Below, piece by piece: positions 1 to 5,355 of a stretch of DNA of 5,355 bases (the first letter of the stretch is position 1; each line of letters starts with the position of its first letter). This DNA comes from Holosporales bacterium (GTDB taxonomy: Bacteria > Pseudomonadota > Alphaproteobacteria > Paracaedibacterales > UBA11393), in the NCBI GenBank assembly GCA_003542655.1, contig DPKF01000193.1, positions 1-5,355 of the forward strand, in the 5' to 3' direction. The notes beneath the pieces are model-generated. The model worked only from the letters and a program-made list of their open reading frames with translations. It ran no database searches and was not told where the DNA came from. Position numbers and translations under genes: made by a program.

Positions 1-53
1 ATCAGCTTTAGCTATCAATAATAACTTTTCAATCCCGCATTAGGGTTTCTACA

Positions 54-479
54 TTAAATGTCATTACTGAACATGCGTATTTTTTCAAGTTCTACCGTTA
101 CACGTGTTTCAATATCATCTAAAATATCTTTCAATTTTTCATCTTGTATAACAGAATCATTTTTTTTATTTTGAATTAATTTATCTAAATGCCTTAACGT
201 ATCTTTTGATACACGTCCTTGTATCAGACCTAGACGCAATTTATGCAATTCATCTAACATAAAATTGCCTTGCATAAATTGTTTTTTCTTCTGTGATGAT
301 GGCTCTTCATTAAAAAAAAGAGGCGTAGACAACATAGGTGCGGATGTTTTTAATATAGAACTAGATAAATCTTGTTGATCATCATCTATAATATTAAATT
401 CACTGCTAGATGTTTTCACTTTGCGTGCGGCTTCTTTTTTTTGAATAGTCATTTGCCTTGTAATAACACTCAAATTCAT
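54..479 (-). CDS. fliX: FliX-like class II flagellar assembly regulator
   Basis: This 141-residue protein matches the FliX family in length (Caulobacter FliX is about 139 aa) and in its C-terminal half. The region of about residues 73-136 holds the conserved helical core: a FMLDELHKLRLGLIQG segment, then a DTLRHLDKLI helix, and near the end DILDDIETRVTVELEKI, which resembles the family's LLDEIETRAAVELAKL ending. Residues 1-70 are polar and low in complexity, as in other FliX proteins. In Caulobacter, FliX couples completion of the early basal body to FlbD, the sigma54 activator of late flagellar genes. It acts in the cytoplasm near the basal body. The gene is divergent from mipZ. An AAGGTG lies about 10 bases upstream of the chosen ATG, a weak but plausible ribosome site. 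A second in-frame ATG at codon 10 has poorer spacing. Two 8-base homopolymers (T at 160-167, A at 312-319) sit in the frame, which is intact. The family call is from motif memory. No flagellar structural gene is visible to confirm it. Confidence 0.83.
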   Translation of the reverse strand: MNLSVITRQMTIQKKEAARKVKTSSSEFNIIDDDQQDLSSSILKTSAPMLSTPLFFNEEPSSQKKKQFMQGNFMLDELHKLRLGLIQGRVSKDTLRHLDKLIQNKKNDSVIQDEKLKDILDDIETRVTVELEKIRMFSNDI

Positions 480-617
480 AAAATATTGACACCTTAAAAA
501 CCTACATAATTTTATGTTTGCATGGAATGAATGAAAGGATCAACACCATAACAATTATTGAAATTTTACCTAATATTCAGTTGAAAGATAAAAGAATGAA
601 ATAAAACAAAGCTATTA

Positions 618-647
618 TTGGACAAGCATTGGTTCTATTTGTATAAT
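618..647 (+). promoter_or_regulatory. Sigma70-type promoter for mipZ-nadK
   Basis: A perfect -10 hexamer TATAAT lies at 642-647. TTGGACA lies at 618-624, giving a -35 of TTGGAC with an 18-base spacer or TGGACA with a 17-base spacer. Transcription would begin near 654, leaving a leader of only about 23 bases before the mipZ ATG at 677. It is the best promoter match I found in the window and faces the mipZ-nadK pair. Assignment is by consensus only. Confidence 0.65.
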
Positions 648-676
648 TAATTATCTAAAGTATATTGATAGTTTGT

Positions 677-1504
677 ATGACAACCGACAAAATTAAAAAG
701 CCTTATGTGATTGTTCTTGGAAATGAAAAGGGTGGAACAGGAAAATCCACTTTATCCATGCATGTTATAACCTATCTTCTAAAACAAAACTACAAAGTTG
801 CCTCTATCGATGTGGATGCACGGCAAGGAACGCTCACAAGATATGTTGAAAATAGAAAAAGTCGCATTGAAAATCTAAAAGAAGATTTGCTTATTCCTGA
901 ACATAGAGCAATTTTTAGAAGCACACTCGATAATGTAAGTGAAGCTGAAGCTGCGGAAAAAGAATCTATTAATACTGCAATGCAAGATTTTAAAGATTAT
1001 GACTATGTGATTTTTGACACACCTGGAAGCGACATGCACCTATCTCGGTTTGCGCATTCCTTTGCAGACACGCTTATTACCCCTTTAAATGATAGCTTTA
1101 TTGACCTTGATATGCTGGTGCGCCTAAAGTCTGATTCCCTAGATATTATCAAACCAAGCACATATTCTGAAATGGTATGGGAACAAAAAAAACAAAAAGC
1201 GATTCGTAGTCGCGGTTCCATAGATTGGATTGTTGTTAGGAACAGGTTAAGCAGCTTAAACTCAAAAAATAAACAAGAAATTGAGCGTGTTTTAACCTCA
1301 CTATCGCGTCGCATTGGCTACCGCCTTGCATCTGGCTTTGGTGAACGCGTTATTTTCCGTGAATTATTTTTAAACGGCATTACCCTGCTTGATCTATCTG
1401 AAACACGCACAGATATTAGCCTATCGCATATTGCCGCAAAACAAGAATTAACAACATTGATGGAAATGATTCAACTCCCCAATATAAACCAGAAAAGTGC
1501 TTAA
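677..1504 (+). CDS. mipZ: MipZ, ParA/MinD-family division-plane positioning ATPase
   Basis: This 275-residue ATPase closely follows Caulobacter MipZ in order and length. A VLGNEKGGTGKST block (about residues 13-25) is the deviant Walker A box with its signature lysine. The DVDARQG stretch at 45-51 corresponds to the switch I region, and FDTPG at 113-117 is Walker B/switch II. The segments ITPLNDSFIDLDML (134-147), DWIVVRNR (183-190), VIFRELF and the C-terminal SLSHIAAKQEL are MipZ hallmarks rather than general ParA features. In characterised alphaproteobacteria MipZ binds ParB at the chromosome origin, forms a bipolar gradient on DNA and blocks FtsZ polymerisation away from mid-cell, replacing MinCD. 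I chose the ATG at 677. The frame also has an upstream TTG at 665, but MipZ homologues start shortly before the VxVGNEKGG strand and neither start has a clear Shine-Dalgarno sequence. The next gene begins 6 bases after the stop, which suggests co-transcription. Confidence 0.95.
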   Translation: MTTDKIKKPYVIVLGNEKGGTGKSTLSMHVITYLLKQNYKVASIDVDARQGTLTRYVENRKSRIENLKEDLLIPEHRAIFRSTLDNVSEAEAAEKESINTAMQDFKDYDYVIFDTPGSDMHLSRFAHSFADTLITPLNDSFIDLDMLVRLKSDSLDIIKPSTYSEMVWEQKKQKAIRSRGSIDWIVVRNRLSSLNSKNKQEIERVLTSLSRRIGYRLASGFGERVIFRELFLNGITLLDLSETRTDISLSHIAAKQELTTLMEMIQLPNINQKSA

Positions 1505-1510
1505 TTATTC

Positions 1511-2272
1511 ATGAAGATTCATTTTTTAAATGCGCAAAGCCCAAAAGCACTTTCTGTTGCTGAAGATTTTGCGCATATTGAAAATTCACCAAAAAATGAA
1601 GCTGATATTTTTGTGGTCTTTGGTGGCGATGGTTTTATGCTAAAAATGATGCGCGAAAATCAACAATACCATAAACCCTTTTATGGCATTAATTGTGGCA
1701 ATGTTGGTTTTTTAATGAATAACTTTCATGAAATAGAACCAAACCATTTTATTCAACTCCTAAAAAATACCTGTAGTTCAACCTTGCCTGTTTTGGAATT
1801 TCAATTAAAAACAATTGATAATACGGTTATTAATGACTACGCAATTAACGAAGTCGCCTTTATGCGACAAAGTGCAATGGCATCCAATATTTCGGTTTAT
1901 ATAAAATCAACGCAACGTATTGTTTGTCGTGGAGATGGTTTATTACTTGCGACACCAGCTGGAAGTACTGCCTATAATGCCTCTGCACATGGCCCCATTC
2001 TTCCGCTTGGCGTTCATTTACTGGCACTCACACCCTTGGCAATTTATCATCCACGCAATTGGAAAGGTGCCATTTTAAAAGATCATGATGATATAGAATT
2101 TATCATTAATGATCCAGAACACCGTCGTGTAAACATGACGTATGACAACAATATGATTAAAAATATTCAATCACTCAAAGTGAAAATTAATAAAGAACGG
2201 CAATTTACATTATTATTTAATCCAAATACTTGCCTTGAAGAGCGCATATTGAAAGAGCAATTTGCCACGTAA
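1511..2272 (+). CDS. nadK: NAD kinase (ATP-NAD kinase)
   Basis: The product phosphorylates NAD to NADP in the cytoplasm and so supplies NADPH for biosynthesis and redox defence. The 253-residue length is normal for alphaproteobacterial NadK. Family motifs appear in order: FGGDG (37-41) with the catalytic aspartate, NCGNVGFL (61-68), the NE pair at 113-114 in the NAD-binding site, RGDGLLLATPAGSTAYN (140-156), then SAHGP (158-162) in the second domain. A TYDNN stretch (210-214) stands where many other bacterial enzymes have DGQ, which is in keeping with the alphaproteobacterial subtype. The ATG lies only 6 bases after the mipZ stop and has no visible Shine-Dalgarno sequence. Translation is probably coupled to mipZ, and expression probably depends on the promoter ahead of mipZ. 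No hairpin terminator follows; the next 126 bases are A/T-rich. Confidence 0.95.
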   Translation: MKIHFLNAQSPKALSVAEDFAHIENSPKNEADIFVVFGGDGFMLKMMRENQQYHKPFYGINCGNVGFLMNNFHEIEPNHFIQLLKNTCSSTLPVLEFQLKTIDNTVINDYAINEVAFMRQSAMASNISVYIKSTQRIVCRGDGLLLATPAGSTAYNASAHGPILPLGVHLLALTPLAIYHPRNWKGAILKDHDDIEFIINDPEHRRVNMTYDNNMIKNIQSLKVKINKERQFTLLFNPNTCLEERILKEQFAT

Positions 2273-2337
2273 ATGTTTTTGTTTAAAAAATCCCCTCCCT
2301 GTGTTTAAAAAAAACGTCCACATAACTGTGAAAGAGC

Positions 2338-2365
2338 TTGAAAATTATATGGCATATGATACGAT
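2338..2365 (+). promoter_or_regulatory. Possible sigma70 promoter for the lipoprotein gene
   Basis: TTGAAA (2338-2343) and TACGAT (2360-2365) are separated by 16 bases and precede the lipoprotein ATG by about 33 bases. Each hexamer has two mismatches at most against consensus. In such A/T-rich sequence this is modest support. Read-through from nadK is the alternative, because no terminator separates the genes. Confidence 0.3.
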
Positions 2366-2398
2366 TAAGTGTACTGTCAATTTTCTTATGGATAAAAA

Positions 2399-2908
2399 AT
2401 GAAGGCTAAAATTTTATTAACAACTGCATGTGCCGCCGCCTTAATAACAACTGGTTGTGCGCCAAAACTAGGTGGAAGCGACTATAGTGTTGCAAATGTG
2501 GGCGATATTTCACGCTCTCTACCAGGTGTCGTTATATCAAAACGTGTGATTCAAATTAATGCATCTGACCCATCACAACCCGGTATTGGCGCCGGTGTTG
2601 GCGCTGGCGCAGGTGCATTAGCCGGAAGCACAATAGGCCAAGGAAATGGAAGCTTACTGGCGATGGGTGTTGGCGGGCTAGCTGGTGCTTTTGCCGGTCA
2701 CTTTGCTGAACAAGGGTTAACACATCAAGAAGGTTTTGAATATCAAGTGCGAATGGAACGCACAGGTGAAGTCTTAACAATAGCACAAGGTGCAGAGCCA
2801 AATATTCCTGTTGGCGGCTTGGTTTATATTGTTGAAAATATTAGAACCGACGGATTTAGCGCTATCAATGAAGGCAAAAAAGGCCGCTCTCGTATTATTC
2901 CAAGATAA
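2399..2908 (+). CDS. SlyB/Pcp-type glycine-zipper outer-membrane lipoprotein
   Basis: This 169-residue protein starts with a lipoprotein signal peptide: Lys2 and Lys4, a hydrophobic stretch, then LITTGC with Cys20 as the likely lipidated residue. The lipobox is slightly off consensus, with Thr rather than Leu at -3. The residue after Cys is Ala, not Asp, so Lol sorting to the outer membrane is expected. Residues 62-100 form a glycine zipper with two GxxxG-rich hydrophobic stretches split by QGNGS, as in the Gly-zipper 2TM family (SlyB, Pcp, rickettsial 17-kDa antigen). The upstream GDISRSLPGVVISKRVIQI segment and the downstream EYQVRMERTGEVLTIAQG and PVGGLVYIV segments match the SlyB layout of a beta-rich tail after the zipper. 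SlyB-like proteins stabilise the outer membrane and associate with LPS and porins under stress. That role is inferred here. A weak GGA lies about 7 bases before the ATG. The gene ends 22 bases before a strong terminator and converges on the AAA+ gene. Confidence 0.87.
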   Translation: MKAKILLTTACAAALITTGCAPKLGGSDYSVANVGDISRSLPGVVISKRVIQINASDPSQPGIGAGVGAGAGALAGSTIGQGNGSLLAMGVGGLAGAFAGHFAEQGLTHQEGFEYQVRMERTGEVLTIAQGAEPNIPVGGLVYIVENIRTDGFSAINEGKKGRSRIIPR

Positions 2909-2930
2909 CAAATAAAATGCTTATATTTGA

Positions 2931-2954
2931 AAAGAGGGCTTTAATGCCCTCTTT
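2931..2954. terminator. Bidirectional intrinsic terminator between convergent genes
   Basis: AAAGAGGGC (2931-2939) and GCCCTCTTT (2946-2954) form a perfect 9-bp stem around a 6-base TTTAAT loop. The plus strand continues into T residues through 2959, a strong U-tract that ends the lipoprotein transcript 22 bases after its stop. Read on the minus strand, the same hairpin starts about 18 bases after the AAA+ gene stop and ends in TTTT, so it can serve both genes. Confidence 0.92.
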
Positions 2955-2972
2955 TTTTTAACGGATGATATA

Positions 2973-4688
2973 TCACATATACATGGGATGAGGCGGTTGT
3001 TGTGGATGATAAAGACGCTGGAATTCTAAAACATTCTCTGCAGTAATGCTCACACTTGAACTTTTTTGTGTTTGTCGCGCTAGGGTAATAACAGCCTGCA
3101 ATTGCCGTGATAAATTTCTAGCACCAAATCCCTCTTGAACAGAAAACTTGGCAAAAGCATTTAAAGAAGCAGCGTCAAAAACAACATGAAGACCATTATC
3201 TTCAAAATCAGTTAAAACCTGTTTTAAGGGGCTATCTTGAAACGCCATAATTTGTAGTATATGTTCTTCTGTAAAAGGCTTCACAGATACTATGGTTCTT
3301 ACCCTATTTACCAGTTCACGCTTAAGCCCAAAAGCAATTAAATGTTCGTCTGTTATATAATCTGATCTGCCATCAAATTCTGAACGAGCAGACTGTTTTT
3401 TATGAGCTATTAACTCTGAAAAAGCACCTGCCAAAACATATAGAACACGACGACCACTAAAAGGAATTTCAATAGTACCAATCGGTGTTTTTTGCTCAAT
3501 CATAATATCTTTTGTGCCCTCTATAATCGTTAGCAACCCATGCTGCCCTGCACTTGTAAATTCATCTTTTGAACCGCCGCCTGATCCACCAAGTTTACAA
3601 ATTTCATCATATAAAACAGCCCCTCTTTCAGCGTCCTCTATGGTATCTGCTTTTTCAAAAAGTTCTCGAATTGCATTTTCTGGTTTTCCACCCACGTAAC
3701 CAGCTTTTGTCATATCAGCGCCAGAACCAATGCCATAGGGCTTGTTCAAAAAATTCATGGCCAATGTAAACATAGCGGTTTTTCCTGTTCCCGATGGCCC
3801 CATTAGCAAAATAACAGACGGTTTGCGCTCTTCATAAAGTGACGTAAAAAAATTATAACCTTGAACCTGTTTCATTTGTTGCAAAAAATCCTCCATGAGA
3901 AGACCCTTTTCATGACAAAAAATCCCGTTTGTAAATCCATCAATAGCGCCATCTTGACCTATTAATTTTGTTTTAAGATAAGCATTAAGCGCCCGTTCCT
4001 TTTCTTTAGTTTTATACAACAACGCTTCACGGGCAAAACGTTTCGCTTCCGGCAAGGCATAGTGTCTATCGAAACTTGCTACGGATACGTGGGTAGGGTC
4101 TCCACAAATTTCATGCTGAACCGGCTCTGCAACACCTTGTTTTTGCTCAATATTTAGTTTATCTAATACTTCTGTATATATCTGTACAACAAGCCTTGCT
4201 AAAGCATTTTTTTGATAATACGTATATTTTTTATTTACTTTTATACCCGACATTTCAGGATTGTGCACGTTGTTAGACGCAGCGTGTAGTAAATCGATTA
4301 TATCTCCATTATCTTCTGCTTTTAAAATTGTTATAATGGCATCTGTCACTTTCATAACAAAACCGTTTTTTGGAAAACCTTTAAAACCCCTTTTCAACAC
4401 CTCATTAAAATGTTGTTGTGTTTTATGCTGTGCTTTAAGTGTAAGTGCAACGGATATTAAAGTGCGTATAGAAAAACGTAATGCTTCTTCAGAAACCCCA
4501 AATTGTAAATTTTTATCTAAAGTAATCGCCTCTTCAGGGGCTTCAATTTCTTCAGCCAACCGCTGATAATTGAAAAATTGTGCTACCGTTACATAAGTTA
4601 AGTTTTTTTCGGTATCTGGTGCGCTGGCAAATAATATTTGTGTCATCATGACCACAAATACAGGTAGTTTGATTTTCTCTTTGTACAT
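2973..4688 (-). CDS. ClpX-like AAA+ ATPase with an N-terminal signal-peptide-like sequence
   Basis: The 571-residue protein has a ClpX-type AAA+ core in its C-terminal half: LIGQD (about 242-246), Walker A GPSGTGKT (297-304), pore loop GYVG (330-333), Walker B AVLYDE (357-362), LLTIIEGT, sensor 1 region VLAGAF (418-423), box VII NR (461-462) and sensor 2 GAR (522-524). These motifs predict ATP-driven unfolding or remodelling by a hexamer. Bacterial ClpX is about 420 aa and starts with a four-cysteine zinc domain. That domain is absent: only three scattered cysteines exist. The RKH pore-2 loop and a clear IGF ClpP-docking loop are also missing, so work with ClpP is doubtful. Residues 1-23 are a charged MYKEKIK n-region, a hydrophobic core and ASA, resembling an export signal, although Pro follows ASA and would hinder signal peptidase I there. 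About 220 helix-rich residues of unknown function follow. The start at 4688 is chosen for its GGAG; an in-frame ATG at 4700 would add MEND. A Pro/His/Met-rich tail (HPQQPPHPMYM) ends the protein. It is not canonical clpX. Partner and location are unknown. Confidence 0.88.
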   Translation of the reverse strand: MYKEKIKLPVFVVMMTQILFASAPDTEKNLTYVTVAQFFNYQRLAEEIEAPEEAITLDKNLQFGVSEEALRFSIRTLISVALTLKAQHKTQQHFNEVLKRGFKGFPKNGFVMKVTDAIITILKAEDNGDIIDLLHAASNNVHNPEMSGIKVNKKYTYYQKNALARLVVQIYTEVLDKLNIEQKQGVAEPVQHEICGDPTHVSVASFDRHYALPEAKRFAREALLYKTKEKERALNAYLKTKLIGQDGAIDGFTNGIFCHEKGLLMEDFLQQMKQVQGYNFFTSLYEERKPSVILLMGPSGTGKTAMFTLAMNFLNKPYGIGSGADMTKAGYVGGKPENAIRELFEKADTIEDAERGAVLYDEICKLGGSGGGSKDEFTSAGQHGLLTIIEGTKDIMIEQKTPIGTIEIPFSGRRVLYVLAGAFSELIAHKKQSARSEFDGRSDYITDEHLIAFGLKRELVNRVRTIVSVKPFTEEHILQIMAFQDSPLKQVLTDFEDNGLHVVFDAASLNAFAKFSVQEGFGARNLSRQLQAVITLARQTQKSSSVSITAENVLEFQRLYHPQQPPHPMYM

Positions 4689-4694
4689 GTCATT

Positions 4695-4698
4695 CTCC
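4695..4698 (-). promoter_or_regulatory. Shine-Dalgarno GGAG that decides the AAA+ gene start
   Basis: On the minus strand GGAG is followed by six bases (AATGAC) and then the ATG at 4688, which is ideal spacing. The upstream in-frame ATG at 4700 overlaps this GGAG and has only an AGGG about 12 bases ahead. Starting at 4688 leaves the lysine-rich MYKEKIK n-region at the very N-terminus, as expected of a signal peptide. Confidence 0.7.
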
Positions 4699-4864
4699 AT
4701 ATAAAAGATACCATTCCCTTATTTTATGGTCACATGCTATTCATTAATAACTTCTTAACAGAGTTCATTTAATTTTTAATATAATTCACTTGCCAAATTA
4801 TAGTAAGGTTCACTAAAGACAACCTAATAAGATAAATCAAAGTGTCTTGTTTCGCTTAATTTAA

Positions 4865-5355
4865 TTATTTTCTAACCTTACGCCCCAACATAAGTAATAA
4901 CATACTTGCCATTACAGAAAAGAAGAGGCCGCCGTAAAAAGGCGCTGATGCGGTTTGATAATGATAGGATAAATAACCAGCAAGTGGATTAGCAATTAAA
5001 ATAGACGTTCCTGTTGTAAAATAATAAATAGCAAAAGCACTGCCGCGCAGGTGCGCACTTGTATTTTCTGCAATAAGCGTAGACATTAAGCTTTGCGTTA
5101 CCCCCATATACATACCACCCATTAAATAACCTAATAAAACCAGGCTGGGTGACGATGCATAAATCATTACCGTATTGGCAATCATTAAAATGATAATGCC
5201 AACCATCAAGATTTTTTTTCTATGCATACTATCTGCCAACCATCCAACAGGTAAAGAGACAAATGCGTGCATCAGTTCATACCCCATTAAAAGCAAGGGC
5301 AGAACGGCTATACTCATCCCTATTTCGCGTGCTTTTAAGGATAGAAAAGAATCAC
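4865..5355 (-). CDS. MFS transporter, C-terminal half (gene runs off the right edge)
   Basis: The frame stays open to the window edge, so the 162 residues visible are the C-terminal part of a major facilitator superfamily transporter. A DSFLSLKAREIGMS stretch precedes an internal Met at 5317, and this upstream sequence is typical of MFS proteins, so that Met is not the start. The first visible helix (SIAVLPLLLMGYELMHAFVS) ends in GWLADSMHRKK, the motif-A-like loop between TM8 and TM9 (GxLaDrxGRk). Four more hydrophobic segments follow, corresponding to TM9-TM12, with an LRGSAFAIYYFTTG segment like those seen before TM11. The protein ends with a basic RKVRK in the expected cytoplasmic tail. 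Substrate cannot be judged from this half; drug/metabolite:H+ antiport or nutrient uptake are both possible. It is upstream of and co-directional with the AAA+ gene but separated from it by about 165 A/T-rich bases with no clear terminator. Confidence 0.9.
   Translation of the reverse strand, partial: DSFLSLKAREIGMSIAVLPLLLMGYELMHAFVSLPVGWLADSMHRKKILMVGIIILMIANTVMIYASSPSLVLLGYLMGGMYMGVTQSLMSTLIAENTSAHLRGSAFAIYYFTTGTSILIANPLAGYLSYHYQTASAPFYGGLFFSVMASMLLLMLGRKVRK

Noticed and set aside
1..53. Possible gene end or terminator left of fliX (AATCCCGCATTAGGGTTT around 31-49)
   Set aside because: The dyad has only three G:C pairs, a mismatch and no proper U-tract, and no reading frame of useful length can be seen in so few bases.
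486..512. A perfect TTGACA (486-491) on the plus strand as a second mipZ promoter
   Set aside because: No good -10 hexamer sits at 16-18 bases. CATAAT is at a 13-base spacing, TAATTT at 15 and TATGTT at 21.
527..604. A 25-codon plus-strand ORF (MNERINTITIIEIL...) in the fliX-mipZ spacer
   Set aside because: It has no usable Shine-Dalgarno sequence and no recognisable similarity, and ORFs of this length occur often by chance in A/T-rich spacers. It also lies upstream of the better promoter.
1003..1314. Minus-strand ORF of 103 codons inside mipZ
   Set aside because: It is antisense to a strongly conserved ATPase, and its translation has no recognisable motif and looks like a reverse-frame shadow.
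2281..2312. Direct repeat GTTTAAAAAA (2281-2290 and 2303-2312), 22 bases apart, after nadK
   Set aside because: It is A/T-rich and short, with no dyad or GC-rich stem, so it supports neither a terminator nor an operator and is probably chance.
2556..2801. Minus-strand ORF of 81 codons inside the lipoprotein gene
   Set aside because: It is a reverse-frame shadow of the glycine-zipper coding sequence, whose Gly/Ala codons read as His/Leu/Arg-rich protein on the other strand.
3514..3769. Two overlapping plus-strand ORFs inside the AAA+ gene
   Set aside because: They are antisense to the Walker A/B and pore-loop region of a well-supported gene and show no protein motif.
4261..4566. Plus-strand ORF of 101 codons with hydrophobic, Cys-rich content
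   Set aside because: It is antisense to the N-terminal region of the AAA+ gene. Its hydrophobic look comes from the reverse of Lys/Glu/Thr-rich codons, and there is no ribosome site evidence.
4797..4802. TATAAT on the minus strand as the -10 of a promoter for the AAA+ gene
   Set aside because: No acceptable -35 lies 16-18 bases upstream; TTGTCT is only 14 bases away. The 4689-4864 spacer is so A/T-rich that isolated TATAAT matches mean little. A promoter for this gene probably exists here but I cannot place it.

Overview
The window looks like chromosomal DNA from an AT-rich alphaproteobacterium (clearly below 40% GC by eye). Two genes point to that class. One is a FliX-type flagellar assembly regulator and the other a MipZ division-plane ATPase, and both families are essentially alphaproteobacterial. 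The A/T-ending codons, poly-A/T runs and an AAA+ ATPase with an export-type N-terminus fit an AT-rich, possibly host-associated lineage such as a Holosporales-like one. That placement is inference.

Layout, left to right. Bases 1-53 hold no gene I can support. fliX lies on the minus strand (54-479). A divergent spacer (480-676) carries a good sigma70-type promoter (TTGGACA / TATAAT) firing rightward into mipZ (677-1504). nadK (1511-2272) follows after 6 bases and is probably in the same transcript. After a 126-base gap comes a SlyB/Pcp-type glycine-zipper outer-membrane lipoprotein gene (2399-2908). It converges on a minus-strand gene across one bidirectional hairpin terminator (2931-2954). 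That minus-strand gene (2973-4688) encodes a 571-residue ClpX-like AAA+ ATPase. About 165 bases further right, also on the minus strand, is the C-terminal half of an MFS transporter that runs off the right edge.

The genes are mostly housekeeping: flagellar checkpoint control, septum placement, NADP supply and envelope integrity. The exception is the AAA+ protein. Its ATPase core is plainly ClpX-related, with Walker A, Walker B, the GYVG pore loop, a box VII arginine and the sensor 2 GAR. It lacks the ClpX zinc-binding domain, the RKH pore-2 loop and a recognisable IGF loop for ClpP docking. In their place is a helical N-terminal region of about 220 residues behind a signal-peptide-like sequence. 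It is the best candidate here for something undescribed: an exported or membrane-tethered, ClpP-independent unfoldase.
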